Position numbers and translations under genes: made by a program. From Stemphylium vesicarium (lineage: Eukaryota; Ascomycota; Dothideomycetes; Pleosporales; Pleosporaceae), in NCBI GenBank assembly GCA_004380135.1, contig QXCR01000053.1:62001-126000 (forward strand): a stretch of 64,000 nt of DNA, given 5' to 3'. The notes below the pieces were generated by a model. It saw nothing but the letters and a program-made list of their open reading frames with translations. It had not been told where the DNA came from and did no database searches. Of this stretch, positions 32,964 through 44,564 are shown piece after piece (the first letter of the stretch is position 1; each line of letters begins with the position of its first letter).

Positions 32964-34385
32964 TTACCTGATCCCAGCCAGGCGTTTCCGCGCAAGCTGT
33001 ACGAGTTGTGGCCATTGCTCCCTCTGATTGGTCTTGTTCGCAGGTTCAACTATTTGTCGCAGATAGTCCTTTGCTCGTTCATCCTCTCCAACAGATTCGT
33101 AATACTCCGCGAGCTGGAGCATCGAGGGCTTGTGACCCATGTTAGATGCGGCCTGGAGCCACTCCCGGGCCATTGCTGCTGCGCTACCGGGCCTCCATCT
33201 CAGCAGCCAGTTCAGCGCTTTGCATACGCTGCCATGTTCGAGTAATGGCGATTCTGTCTTAGCAACCTCCTGGTAGAATTCAGTGAGATTGATAATGGCT
33301 TGTTCGTGACCAGATGCCGCTGCTTTACTAGTATATCGCAACCATTTCTCGCTAGTTCTGGGCTCGAAAGCTGCAAGCTCATAGTATGAGAGCGGATCGT
33401 CGCCTTCGAGGGCCCCCCTTTCGAAATATACCTTTGCTTCAGCTTGAATCTTTGGATCCTTATCGGCTTTCAGTAAGAATCCAAGCGCGTTCCAGGGAGC
33501 GATCAGAGGCAGTTGCATAGGGTGCCTAGATCCCGGATCAAACTTCAGACTTGAGGGCGTGATAGCTTTCAAGTAGGCTTCTTTCGCCTTGAGGCGTTGG
33601 CCATCTTGCTCGAGGAAAAGTCCTTCCAGTGTCAAAGCTTCTGGTCCCAAAGCGGTATCCTTGGCCAGAGTTTCTTGTTTGAAGCCCTGGAGCACCTTGC
33701 GGTACTTTGGGATCTCATGGCTTGGAAAAACGCGTGCCAACTCTTGCGCAGGCTCATTACCTGTTCCACTAAGATAGACAGCAGTCAAGATATGCACGAT
33801 GGCTAGCGGGTCCTCCGCTTTGGCACATCCTTGCAGAATCAGGCCTGAAGTAGGCTTGTGTTGACTTGGGGGAAGTTGAGCCCTTTTTGCCGGATCCGTG
33901 ATGTCAGGTATCTTGAAGGTGATAATTCCAAGGGATGCAACGTCTTCAAGCTTGACGTTGTACTCTAGTCAAGTCAGCATTCAGAACTGAATTAGACCGA
34001 AGACCTAGAACACACTTTCCACTAGTCGCAAGACATTATCACCATGATCCATTTTGCTCTTGTTTGCAACGAAATCTTGATAAATGCTTTGCGCTGTGCG
34101 GGGCTCCATGTTGAGGAAGCCTTGCTGTTTGGTCAATGTGTAAAAGCCTAACCGGCTGCGCTCATCAACATTAGCCCTTGCTCTTGGACCATCAAGCCTC
34201 TGCTTAGTAGCATAACTTCGAGAGTGAAATTGGACCCCAGTTCTTGGTTGATGTGAATATGACGCTAGCTTGGCGATGCCATTGTGCTGGATTGCCCTGG
34301 TGAATTGACTTGATGGGCAAGTCAGACAAACCCGGGGTCTGCCAATAGCTCTTGTTAAGGGCGGCATGATTCGGGGTAATGACAT
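32964..34385 (-). CDS. Mitochondrial TPR/Sel1-like repeat protein, function unknown
   Basis: Minus-strand exons 34385-34016 and 33964-32964 join through a 51-base GT-AG intron into a 456-residue protein. Residues 1 to about 60 are rich in Arg, Ser and hydroxylated residues without acids, a good mitochondrial presequence (ends near HSRSYATKQ). Helical repeats follow. From about residue 190 to the end they look like degenerate tetratricopeptide or Sel1 units: ALTLEGLFLEQDGQRLKAKE, AKVYFERGALEGDDPLSYYE, ASGHEQAIINLTEFY and MGHKPSMLQLAEYY. Such proteins often help assemble respiratory or translation complexes. The start at 34385 was preferred; the frame continues upstream to 34562 but without presequence character. 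It is divergent from UTP16 across only 209 bases. Confidence 0.82.
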
Positions 34386-34594
34386 GGCTGAATTGAGACG
34401 TGTGTTATGGTATTCCAGCGGTGCATGTTGAGTATGGTGATGGCTGATCTCGGAGGTCCGCAGTGGCCGCGAAATCTTGGCGCGCCAGAATCTTTTTCCA
34501 ATGTCGCGAAGAAAGTTGCGACCCGACACCGACACGGCGAATTCAGGTCGCACCCCCAGCAAAACATAGCAGAACCTATAGTATCATTGTCGCA
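34386..34594. promoter_or_regulatory. Short divergent promoter, repeat protein and UTP16
   Basis: Only 209 bases separate the two start codons, so both genes share a compact bidirectional promoter. No TATA box seen. Confidence 0.5.
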
Positions 34595-36088
34595 ATGGTC
34601 ACGACACGAGGAGGAACAGAGACGCCAGGCGCTCCGACGCCCACGCCGCGCAGCTCGACACGAAAGCAAGCAGGAAAGCGAGAATTGGAGGCGCTAGAGA
34701 CACCGACGCAGACAAAAAGGCAGAGAAAGGCACCCAAAGCTACAGCGAAGAAGGGAGCTGCCAAGCAAGTCAAATCACTGGACGGATCTATAGACGAGCC
34801 TTCGCAAGACTCTTCAAACGACACCTCCGACACCGTCGCAGTCGCTGCGCCTACAAAAGACGCTCCCCAAACGCCCAAGCAGGGCGGTAAAGCTCGTCAA
34901 AAAACGAGCCCTCAAGTCGTTGTTGGTGGAGCGTCAACGGAGGACTCTTCAAATACCGAAGGAAAGGACGATGATGTGCCATCGACTGCGCAAAACCCTG
35001 CTTTCTACACACCCGCACAAGCACCGGGTTCTGTGTATGCGACACCATATACCCACAAGCAGCCTGAGGGCTCGCCTACACCCAAGGCCAAGGCGATGAA
35101 GGATCAGACTCCATCGGCGGCAGCGAAGAAGGGTAGAGGGCGTCCAAGGAAGACACCACAGAAGGAAATCGCCGACCTTGAAGAAGAGATCCCATCTTCC
35201 ACCTACGAGAGTGAAATGGCACCTATACCCTCGCAAGAATCAATCCCTCCTTCAGCACAGCCCGAAAAGACACACATGCGTTTCGGTAGCGAGGAGCCTA
35301 CACAGTCGCAGGACTCGCCAGCCGTGAGCAAGCCAGGCAAGAAGCTTTTCGAGCCCGCGCCTGAACCATCCCAAGTCGATTCCGACGCCGATGCCAGCGA
35401 CTCGGACGACGAAGCTCCCGAAGTAGTCACCACGGCCGCCGCCAGTTCAAAAGCCCTCGCCGCCCGCGCCGAAGCTGACCGCGCACAAAAAGCGCAACAA
35501 GCAAAAGAGCAAGCTAAGCGACAAGCACGCGAAGAATTCCTCGCAGCGCAACAAGCCGCCAAGCGCGAACGAGAAGAGAAAAAGGCAAAGAAGCTAGCCA
35601 AGAAGGCAGCAAAGGAAGCGAAAGCCTCTGCAGCCACCATCAACGGCGACGACGACGAAGAAGCAGAAGCAGAAGACGCAGAACCAAGCATGCAAATCGA
35701 CACATCAAACGGTCTCCTCCCCGCCTCCCTCCTCGAAACAATCGACGACCAGCGACCCCCTACACCACCGCCCGCACGCCACGGCCAAACCGAGGAACAA
35801 AGGAGGAAAGAGAAGTTGAATCAGCATATCAAGTTCCTCGAGCGTACCGACAAGCCGACCAAGGATATCAAAAAGGGCAAGTTGAGCGTAGCAGTGCTGG
35901 CGCAGCAGAACAAGGTGATGCCGCCCAAGCTGAACCGGCAAACGAAGAATGTGCGTGAGCACTGGCTTAAAGGCAGGGAGGCGGAGAAGAAGAAGCAGAA
36001 GGTTGGTGGGGGTGGAAAGCCGAGGTTTGGCAGGATGGAAAGGAGACCGCATGTTAGCCGCGGGTTTATGAGGAATGGAGATGACTAG
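34595..36088 (+). CDS. U3 snoRNA-associated protein, UTP16-like
   Basis: Nucleolar protein of the small-subunit processome, expected to bind U3 snoRNP and help process 18S pre-rRNA. Single exon, 497 residues from the ATG at 34595 (start MVTTRGGTETPG). The N-terminal half is disordered and Lys/Ser/Thr-rich with an AT-hook-like GRGRPRKTP near residue 190. The conserved UTP16 region begins near residue 265. It comprises the acidic DSDADASDSDDEAPE, then a long charged coiled coil of Ala, Lys, Glu and Arg, then LLPASLLETIDDQRPPTPPP and the C-terminal HIKFLERTDKPTKDIKKG block. A basic tail (RRPHVSRGFMRNGDD) ends the protein. In-frame ATG at 34463 is ignored, as it lies in the upstream gene's promoter. 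Confidence 0.85.
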   Translation: MVTTRGGTETPGAPTPTPRSSTRKQAGKRELEALETPTQTKRQRKAPKATAKKGAAKQVKSLDGSIDEPSQDSSNDTSDTVAVAAPTKDAPQTPKQGGKARQKTSPQVVVGGASTEDSSNTEGKDDDVPSTAQNPAFYTPAQAPGSVYATPYTHKQPEGSPTPKAKAMKDQTPSAAAKKGRGRPRKTPQKEIADLEEEIPSSTYESEMAPIPSQESIPPSAQPEKTHMRFGSEEPTQSQDSPAVSKPGKKLFEPAPEPSQVDSDADASDSDDEAPEVVTTAAASSKALAARAEADRAQKAQQAKEQAKRQAREEFLAAQQAAKREREEKKAKKLAKKAAKEAKASAATINGDDDEEAEAEDAEPSMQIDTSNGLLPASLLETIDDQRPPTPPPARHGQTEEQRRKEKLNQHIKFLERTDKPTKDIKKGKLSVAVLAQQNKVMPPKLNRQTKNVREHWLKGREAEKKKQKVGGGGKPRFGRMERRPHVSRGFMRNGDD

Positions 36089-36211
36089 ACGACGAAAGCT
36101 AGACGACTAACTTGGTAGTCATGCAGGACGTTGCAAAATGAAGATATCCATCGTTATTTCAGGCAATCACGTCTCCTGTTCATTCAATCATTCAGTCATA
36201 CCACGCACCAC

Positions 36212-37252
36212 CTACCGCCTTCCCGGCCTCTTGGGCTTTGCAAATCCCTTACTCTCCTCCTTCTTCTCCACCTTAAACTCATCCAGAATAACCTGCTCCG
36301 TAACCTCATCGGGATTCGTCGCTTCCAGTTTCTTGACTACCTTGAGCCCACCATCGCCCTGTGCAAGACTAACCACATTCCCGCGACTCGCAGCATACAG
36401 CATGCGCTCCCTAATCTTCGCTGCGCTGGGACACGTCGAAATAAAGACAATCGTCGCGTCAGGGTCGTCGTGCCGGTAAAACGCGTACCGCGGCTCCTTG
36501 GGATCGATCGCAGAAGCGATCGTAGACGGTGTAGCCGACGACGAAGAAACTAGTTTCAACGTCTCAGACGCGCCGTCCATGCGAAGTTGAACTAGGTTAT
36601 CCGTCCCACCTTGTCCCAACTTCTTCAGCGCACCGGCGATCTCGTCGTCGGCGCGGATGGCCAGTTTGCCGCCTTGGGCGAGGCCCTGGCCGCGTGTGCC
36701 TCTGCTTTCTAGTGCTTCGGCGGCTTTGATGTCCTGCAGCGATTGCTCTTCCGCTGTGAGTGGGTTCTCCGACTCGGTGTGCGCTACGTGCTTCTCCCAG
36801 CCAGAGGGCGTGAGCTCAGAGGCTTCGGTCGTGAAGACGCTCTCGGCAAAGTGTTCACCGCCTAGTTCGCGGACAAGTGTCAGACGTGTGGATGCGAAGA
36901 GCATCTTTTGTCGTACTGGCGCCGCATTGGGCACGTATGTTACTGCGACCAGGCTCTTGTCTGGGTCTGACAGGCTGTCCGCCCGGCGGAGGAGGATGTA
37001 CAGGGCCGCATTGTCTTTGATGTGGGGTTGGAGGTTTGAGAGGTCGTCGACAAACGTGGATGCACTTGATGATATCGTGCTGGCTGTGACAATGGTTTCG
37101 TTCTGGATGGTTGCGATGATACCGCGTTGGCTCGAAGAGGTTATGAGGCTCCCGAGAGCGGATTTGAGCTCCTGGGAAGCTGTTGCACGTCGTTAGTGGG
37201 GTTTGTGCGGTGCATAGGCTCAGAGAGGGGTACCTGAGATGCCGGACTGCAT
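36212..37252 (-). CDS. Twinfilin, actin-monomer-binding protein
   Basis: Cytoskeletal protein with two ADF-homology domains that binds ADP-actin and capping protein and slows filament assembly. Minus-strand exons are 37252-37234 (19 bases) and 37179-36212, with a 54-base GT-AG intron and 328 residues. The first ADF-H domain covers residues 1 to about 140: MQSGISASQELKSAL, then VTYVPNAAPVRQKMLFASTR. The second covers about 175-310, with YAFYRHDD, VFISTCPSAAKIRERMLYAASRG and VVKKLEATNPDEV. The C-terminal tail is basic (GFAKPKRPGRR), as in known twinfilins where it contacts phosphoinositides and capping protein. Splicing after 19 coding bases is needed to give the correct N-terminus. It converges with UTP16, 123 bases apart. 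Confidence 0.93.
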
Positions 37253-37586
37253 CTTTGTAAAACTTTATCGAGTGCACAATTCTGAAGTGGCGGGGTATTC
37301 GAATGATCGTGGTGGTGTGTCGGCAAACTCACAGTTTTGTATGTTTACGCTGACGTAGAATGGGGTTGCATACGTGTGTGTGGGGCAGGCGGGCTGGACG
37401 GCTGATGTACTTGGCAGTCCCTGCTTCTGCCGTCCCGTGCTGTACCTGACGATTGTCTGTACGGACCGAATGTTTTTTGGGGATTTAATTTACTGTTCAA
37501 ATACTGTTGATGCATTGGTGTCTGCTACGGAGCGTAGTATATCAATACCTGTTCTTCCATAAACATCTGCCGCGCCTGGCGACATC
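37253..37586. other. Intergenic, twinfilin promoter
   Basis: The 334 bases lie between the twinfilin start and the stop of the carrier gene, both on the minus strand. Nothing specific recognised. Confidence 0.5.
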
Positions 37587-38884
37587 CTACTCTTCGTACT
37601 GGCCACCTGGAAGCATGTCGCGTCCCCTCTCCAACACACCCTTTAGGTATTCGTAGACAGTGAATGTGACAGCCTGGCCGGGGGCGACTCGCATGACGCG
37701 CGGTGTGATACCCTTGTAAAAGCTCCTTATGCCTTCTTGCTTCCACATATCGCTACAAGTACTGTTAGCGACTGCTCATAGTTCATACCTGTTCGATGAC
37801 TTACTTCGCAATGACTGTGATCCGCTGGATAGCGCTCTGGCCAGCTTCAGCCGGCGTTTTTTGCAACCTCGTCTTGATGGTGTCGATTGGCGCATTCGTA
37901 AATGGTCCAACGGCACCACTGATCAATCCAATTAAGCTCGTCTCGTAGCCGGGTAGATCATTGGTTCCATGATACTTCTGCAACTGCGCCCTGAGCTCCG
38001 AGTATGCCGTGAAGTTTGCCGCTTGGTTCGTTCCCTGGCGTAGAGCAGTGAGCGATACACCTCGCCATAATGCGCCTGCTCCTTCTTCCTTCAGAACAGT
38101 ATACATCGCATGGGCGGCGTTTCGGTACTTGGGAATATCGAGAGGGTCCGCCATAGAGTGGTGTTGCGCTTGGAGACGGATCTTGACCACTTCCATGGGA
38201 GTAACGACGAAGACGGCTTCTGTGACTCCGGCAGCCAGACCAGCTAGACACCGTCAGTTTCTGGTCACGCCTCAAAGAGCGGCAGTAGAAATGGTCGCAT
38301 TGCGCGTGTGAGAATGTGAAAACTTACCCATGAATGTGGATTTCGAGGTGACCTTGCCCTCTTTGTCTGCTAATAATTGCTTGTACCATTCGTAACTGGT
38401 AAATCGTATGGCCATCTTCGGGACGATTCCCGTCAACACAGCGCCTAATCCCTTATATAGGCCCAGGGCTGTCTCTCTCTTGACAATCTCGGCACCGGTA
38501 GTAATGAAGCCACGCTTCTTCGCCTGTAGCGTTGTGTCAGTCTTCGCCTCAAGTGGTGCGCTAGTCGCGGCGCAAAGGTGAGGTGGAACGTACACCTGGC
38601 GCGCGAGCGCGTCTTGACAATTGCATTCGGACTTTGATAGTATCTACAGCTGGATCAGATTCCTCTCGCGACAATTGTACTTCTTGCAAAAGGATCACCT
38701 ACCCAGAGGATGGCAAGCGAGCGCCTCCATCATACCAGCACCACCACCGGCTGCGCAAGCATGTCAGCTCTTGTCAATTGAGTCGCATACCTCCAAATCC
38801 AAGATCCTGTAGCTTACCGATTAGATTGGTGGCCGCCGACGCGGGCTTCTTGCCGCCAGGCCCTTGTACCGACTTCGCAGACAT
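37587..38884 (-). CDS. SFC1: Mitochondrial succinate/fumarate carrier, SFC1-like
   Basis: Inner-membrane carrier exchanging cytosolic succinate for mitochondrial fumarate; in yeast Sfc1 links the glyoxylate cycle to gluconeogenesis on C2 carbon sources. Six minus-strand exons: 38884-38818, 38750-38703, 38643-38594, 38523-38328, 38243-37805 and 37752-37587, all joined by GT-AG introns of 52-84 bases, giving 321 residues. The three mitochondrial-carrier repeats carry the signatures HPLDTIKVR, TPMEVVKIR and APIDTIKTR. The segment IPKYRNAAHAMYTVLKEEG and the ATNLIAGGGAGMMEA start match the succinate-fumarate subfamily better than the citrate carriers. No presequence, as usual for the family. The many introns contrast with the intron-poor neighbours. 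Acetate kinase and this carrier both point to acetate metabolism but lie 8 kb apart and need not be linked. Confidence 0.92.
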
Positions 38885-39904
38885 GTTGTATGGTATCGAT
38901 GTTTACTCGCGCTCAAAGAATAGCTGCAGGCGTGCGCACTCGGTCCAAAGGGTGTCCAAGATACAAGCACGTGGGGTTAAACGGAGCTCCAAAGATGGAA
39001 GCGCGAGCTGAGCCGTACCCAAAGTTTTGACAAGGAAGCCGCAACGCGCTCGGAGAGCCTCGGCTGGTAAGCTCAAAGATAGCAAGGGAACGGAAAGAGG
39101 TAATCGAAAAGCAAGAGCCGTCAGATGGGGGTATCAGGAAAGAAGTGACAAGAAATAAAGGACGAGGAATAGAAACTGTGAATCAAGTAAAGGAGTGCAA
39201 GGAAATTCGTCAGTCATATTCCTACCATCGCTGATCAGAAGCTACCCGCGGGTGTGAGGACAAATACCCATTTGCTCCGCCAGCCTCGGCCCTTGCGTGA
39301 GCCCAGGCCGGTTGTCTTAGTTTAGACTGGCACGCGTTCTTGTCTGGCATGACCTAGCCTGGCAAACTAATGGGGTTACTTGGCATACCCCGGATTTCGC
39401 CTTGGGTGGACGAGCGGAAGTTACGATGTGCTGATGTCGTTCGGCCGGGGATCGGCTCTAGTAATTACGTTGCCGAGCATAAGGTTCCCCAGGTTCCCAA
39501 GCAATTGGCGGTTCATCATGACTTTCTTGGGTTGACAATACATCAGAACCTGGAGATATGACTGATTTCGGGTTTCGCGTGTTTCCGGGCTGATGCGCTT
39601 TCACGAGCTCGCGTGCATGGCAGTTGGGTGGAGGATGAGGGGTGAATGATCGACATGTGAAAGTGCGGGAGTATGACGTTTGAGGGGCAGCCGGGAATGT
39701 TCCGATGCAGCCCTGTGCTTCCCGAAAGTGGCCGATGATGCACGTGCGCGAGGATACCTCGGAACTTTACGAGGAGAAGCACTCGTAAAGTCGTGTTTGG
39801 ATACTATCATGAGCAGGCATTCAGGCGCCGAACCGAAAACGAAGATGGAAATGGGTATATTCTTGCTACATGACCGAAAACACCCCCATACCAAACCAAC
39901 ACCC
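38885..39904. other. Intergenic, carrier promoter, no other gene recognised
   Basis: About 1 kb between the carrier start and the FHIP stop, both on the minus strand. Contains the carrier promoter and the FHIP 3' UTR. Small frames here have no similarity. Confidence 0.5.
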
Positions 39905-42778
39905 TCAAAGAAACTTGACCTCGTTGAACAAGCTTGCCCTGACCTGCATCAGTGCCACCAGCTCTAGTACGAAGTTCTGCAGAATCACTACGTTCGTGAT
40001 GATATGTAACAGACTCGCTTCTCGAATGTCATCTTCCTCCGTCTGTTCAGCGCCGTCCGTTGGACCGTCAGACGACTCCTTTGGCGGCGGTTGGAATTTC
40101 GATAGCATGACTTCGACTTCCTTTGACCCAGCTGGCCGTCGGAAGCGAATGCGTCTCTTCCCAAATTGGCTCATCCTCATTTGCGCTATACTAGCATCGA
40201 TGTCTGACATGAGTGAAGGCTGTGGGTTGCTAACGTTTTGCACAGAGAGAGGCGACGAGGCCCGAGCAGGTGAGCCAACAAGTGTCTGACCACCATATCT
40301 AGAAGGAGCAGGAGATGTTGTCGGAGTGTTCCTGGACCCCGCAAGCGCTTCTTTCCTTCCTCTGGGAGACTGTGCTCGTGAAGGTGCCTTTGGTTGGTCT
40401 AGTACATGCTTTGGTATCTGCGGTGTCCATGATCCTACGGGTGTTTCGGATGCAGCTCTAGCTGGCCTAGTTTGAGGTGTAGACATCTTCGATTCCTCTA
40501 CTATGTCTTGGTGGAAGCGGAAAGCGTGTTTGCGATTAGCGACATGCTCGTCCCAATCTTTAATGTCGCTTCTGAGAGCATCGACTTGAGCCTGAAGCTG
40601 CTGCAGGCATGCGAATATCTGAGGCGTCGCGGATGCATTCCAAGTCGGAAGCCTCTCAGCCTTGAACATGCCTCGCAGGTTGTCATTCGTGAATGGCTCT
40701 GGCTCGGCACTATCGTTCTCGAAGTGGTAGTCCGCAGGGTCGACAGATAGCCACCCTTCCAAGCGTAGCTGAGAGCACGTCCCGAGCGTGATAATTGCCT
40801 CGGTAAGCGCCAGATTCGTTTCGACATCATTCGTGAGAAACCTCAGTAGTAAATCAATGAGGGTCTGGAACAGTGGGTCCTCGGGAACAAGTAGGTGTGG
40901 GTCAACATCCCGAGCCGAGGCTTCAGCTGAGTCGAAGTAGCCCTGGTTCTTTGCAGATGTGGCAGGTATACCAATAGTCTTCAGTGAGCACGGGTGTGAC
41001 TCTAGTGAGCTCAGTACGTCCTTTAGGTAGCTGTCGTAGGCTTCATCGACGCCTTCGAGACCGGCGAGGTCGACGGCGATGTTAAGATATAGCTCCAATT
41101 CCTTGTTCAGAGACCCCACTGTCCTATGATGCTCTTTGTGGTGAAGGTTCATCACCTTTACAAGGGAACCCAGGGCGTATCCGTGGCTTTTACTCATAAT
41201 GACGGTTGTCAACTTGAGCGCTGCGATGACTGTTTGCGGGTTTCGTGAGGCCGTGCTGCCTAGCACAAGATCGACCAGATTGAACAGCGACGGGTTCAGC
41301 TTGTCATCGTCTTTGTCGGTAGCGCTAAGAAGCATGAGCGATTGACGTCGCTTGACAGCTGCGGGCGAACGAGGTGTTGTCGAAGCCGTATAGTCTAGTA
41401 GTGCGAGTAGATACTGCAGCATCATATGCACAAGCTCTGGATGGTCTAAAGCGTCCAGTATGTGGCGGAGGTACGTCAGTACGGCAACGGAAGAACCACC
41501 ATCGGCGTCGGACGATTCTAGCAACGAAGGATACCTTTAAGACGTTAGCTAAGTAGATATTTGGTTGGGAGTGTTGGGAACAAACAAGAGCTGCTGGAGG
41601 AAGAGAGCTTGGAAGTGATCGATCAATGTAACCCTGACATCTACAGATCTGCAATGCTCCAGCACATCCTGCCAGAACGCGAGGTAGGACAGGAACGTGA
41701 GAAGATGGCTCTGGAAGTCGGCACCGAAGAAGTTTTCTGCTTGGAGATTGGGCTGCATGTCGGTGTAGTCGGAGAGGGACAGGATGAGAGGCAGTTCCTG
41801 GGGAGGATGCAGGATTGATAGCTTTCTAGAGGATGTTAGTGTGGCTCGAGAAGCAAAAGATGGGTTGCGTGCCTGCTCATCTGGCTGTATAGTGCGCCCA
41901 GTCCCGTAGCCATGAGCGTAGGAAGATCACTGTTGACTATCCACTGCTCCAGATCCATGGACCTAGACGCAGACTCGAAAATGTACAGTAGCCCGGTGCG
42001 CGCAAAGTCTCCGATACGGCCTTCGTGATGGACATGGTCGATAAGCTGATAGCATAGCGGGAAGTCCTCCTTTTGCGTGATGCCTGCGAAGTCGGTCTTT
42101 TGATTGAGTAGCCGCCCTTCGCTATCTGCGGATGTCGTGGTGAACCAAACGTGCAGGATCTCTGGCTGTAACCTGATCTTCGCCGCGATACCGAACAATA
42201 GCTCAACGATATCAGCTTCAATATCTTCGCCAATGCCGATGCTGCCTGACCCGATTGTTCGGTCGATGAAGTTCATCAGAGACGCAGCGAAGACGTCATT
42301 CTCGAGAAAGTCCTCTTCTTCACTATCGATGAGGGCATTGTAGAATGCGACGGCATCCCTGACGGTGCCTTCGTCGTGTGCGGTAGCTGCTATCTTGGAC
42401 ACTGCTGTGTATATTTGCTGGGCGGCGGCAAACTGGAGGCACATGTGCGGTGCGGGCGATCGGGACTCATCGCTGAGTATCGCGGTCAAGGCCTGGAAGC
42501 CGCGGCGGATGTTACCCAGGGCTTCGCGGTCGCTTGCGAGGTTGGTCGACTTTTGCCATGTTTGCTGCTTGCCTGTCAGATATCGCACGCTGTCTTGAGG
42601 CAGTGTCTGCATACCAGTACTTGGTTGTAGCGCTGTCGGAAGCGTGCCAGCCGCTGCTGTGGGTTGTTTGGGGCGGCCTGCTTCTTCTTCTGGGACGAGC
42701 CGCCAAGTAGCCTCACCCACTGTAGCCCGTCAGCTTCAATATCACGATGCCTCCGCTGGCCATACGCACGAAGTCCAT
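39905..42778 (-). CDS. FTS-Hook-interacting protein (FHIP/RAI16-like), dynein adaptor subunit
   Basis: Subunit of the Fts-Hook-FHIP complex, which in Aspergillus nidulans links early endosomes to dynein. Five minus-strand exons: 42778-42770 (9 bases, MDF), 42719-42615, 42564-41873, 41825-41586 and 41534-39905, giving 891 residues. The family start MDFW-LLGGSS, the block PNNPQQRLARFRQRYNQVLQTW, then RSPAPHMCLQFAAAQQIYTA, and FLSYLAFWQDVLEHCRS across exon 4 to QQLLYPSLLESSDADGGS are strongly conserved. A serine/proline-rich linker around residues 690-790 precedes the conserved C-terminus FVLELVALMQVRASLF. The third intron (41826-41872) appears to use a GC donor, since there is no GT where the conserved reading needs one. 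The 9-base first exon is supported by the W that starts exon 2. Confidence 0.9.
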
Positions 42779-43307
42779 TTGATCTCTCAATCACCCCGCA
42801 TTTGGGCGTACGTGGGGTGCAAGGGTGGAAAGGAGTGATGTCGACGCGGAGCGCGCCGTGATGGTGGAGCGAGCTCAAAACCAATCGCGTTGCATCCTTC
42901 TCCGCAGGCTATGAACCGCCATAATTTTCTTCAAACATCCACCACCCAAACGTGTCTGCATGTGTTTCTACTTGTGATTGATTGATTGCTAGCATTCTTA
43001 CTGAATTCGAGTGTTTCTCCACACTTTCGTGAGTGGATCAGGGAACACGTGTCGCAAGCCAGCACAGAAGTGAGGACGGACCGTTGTCGACCGGACTGTG
43101 CTCATGGAAATTTCAAGGAGCATGGAGCGCATTTGTTCCCATGCAGATCAAGCCCACTCAGTCATATTGCCCAGGATCGAAAACAACAATGTATTAGATT
43201 CTAATGTATTAGAGTCTACAGCACTGAAATAGCAAACATAGGAAATGGATATAAGACTAGACACCGCCAACTTGTACAAAAAAAAACATACAATCTTCCG
43301 CCCTTGT
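42779..43307. other. Intergenic, FHIP promoter
   Basis: The 529 bases contain the FHIP promoter and the 3' UTR of the flavoprotein gene. A short AT-rich repeat (TCTAATGTATTAGAGTCTA) lies near 43200. No gene seen. Confidence 0.5.
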
Positions 43308-44564
43308 TCAAATGGCAGCCTCCTCCTTCGTCCATTTGACCTCCTTCTTGACATTATCACCAGTCAATGCCGGCAATCCACTCAAACCAAGCATGTAATC
43401 CCTTCCCTTCAGCATCCAAACGAACCAACTTGGCACTTTCCAGCCCATCATCGCGCCTACACCACCTCCACTTCCGATCGGCACAATCATCGACTCCCTT
43501 GTGTCGGGCTTAAATTCCCTGTCTTTGCCTCCGGGCTTTTGATCGGGGAGCATAGAGTTGAAGGACAACAAGTCACGCTTGAGATTGGTGACAAGAACGG
43601 GTAGACCTTGCATGATATCCCAGAAGTTGTTACGCGAGTAAGAAGCGACATCGCCAAAGGCGTAGACGCGGGGCCCTGCTTCATCCACGCGAAGAGTGGA
43701 GTTGGTGACCAAGTAGCCCTTGTCGTTGAGAAGCTGATCAGGAATCCATGAGGAGTTTGGCTGGACGCCATGGGCAGGAATGTAGAGGTCAGCTTCGAGT
43801 CTATCGCCGTTCTTGAGCGTCAGCGACGTGCGACCGTCCTTTGTGGGCGAGGACTCGGTTACACGGGTGTTGTAGATGACCTTCACGCCGAGAGCGTTGA
43901 GCTTGTGCTCTGCCGCTTTGGCAATGGCGGGGCGGAGGCCGGGCAGAAGCTGGTTGCCAGATGTAATCAAGGTAACTTCAGTCTTGGGATCCACTTTGCT
44001 GAACCATCCCGGCTTGCCATTGCGATGCTCGGCGGCTTCACCAGCAAACTCCACAGCGGTAGGCCCACCACCAACCACCACAATCTTCTTTGCCGAGGCG
44101 ACCTTTTCGTTCGTAGAGCCGATCGAGTCCAGGGTGCTTTGTGCATCTGCGCTCATGGAAAAGGCGGGATAATAAGTGCTGCTTCCCGTCGCGACAATGA
44201 GGGCGTGGTAACTCAAAGACTCGTCCTCATGTCCCTTATTGCTGCGATATAGGACTCGTCGCGTTGAGGTTTCCAGCCCGGTTGCCGCAGCCTCGATGAA
44301 GGTAAAATCATCTTGTGAGTATTGCTTGAAGCCGTCGTGTAGATCGAACATGATTTTCTCGGACGCCATGCGGCTGGTGGAGGCTGCTACCCTCGGCGAT
44401 GCGACGCGGAAGTACCAATGCGATGCTGGTGAGATGGTGTAGACATGGTATTTGGCATCGCCCTTGGCCTTGAGAGCAGGCAGTATGTGTTTGAGGATGT
44501 AGTGCGTTGCTTGAAGACCAGCACCTGACGCGCCGAGCACGACGATATTGCGTTGTTCCGACAT
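43308..44564 (-). CDS. AIF-like (AMID/FSP1-type) FAD-dependent oxidoreductase
   Basis: Pyridine-nucleotide-disulphide-type flavoprotein related to apoptosis-inducing factor-like AMID/FSP1 and to fungal NADH or quinone reductases. Single exon, 418 residues. The N-terminal FAD-binding Rossmann motif is VVLGASGAGLQA (glycines 11, 14, 16). The NAD(P)H-binding motif is IVVVGGGPTAVEFAGE near residue 165. The second FAD motif is VYAFGDVA near residue 300. The C-terminus has a hydrophobic segment (VGAMMGWKVPSWFVWMLKG), which could rest on a membrane as in the FSP1 group. No cleavable presequence. Catalytic disulphide cysteines are absent, as expected for this subgroup. The physiological acceptor is unknown. 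Confidence 0.92.
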   Translation of the reverse strand: MSEQRNIVVLGASGAGLQATHYILKHILPALKAKGDAKYHVYTISPASHWYFRVASPRVAASTSRMASEKIMFDLHDGFKQYSQDDFTFIEAAATGLETSTRRVLYRSNKGHEDESLSYHALIVATGSSTYYPAFSMSADAQSTLDSIGSTNEKVASAKKIVVVGGGPTAVEFAGEAAEHRNGKPGWFSKVDPKTEVTLITSGNQLLPGLRPAIAKAAEHKLNALGVKVIYNTRVTESSPTKDGRTSLTLKNGDRLEADLYIPAHGVQPNSSWIPDQLLNDKGYLVTNSTLRVDEAGPRVYAFGDVASYSRNNFWDIMQGLPVLVTNLKRDLLSFNSMLPDQKPGGKDREFKPDTRESMIVPIGSGGGVGAMMGWKVPSWFVWMLKGRDYMLGLSGLPALTGDNVKKEVKWTKEEAAI

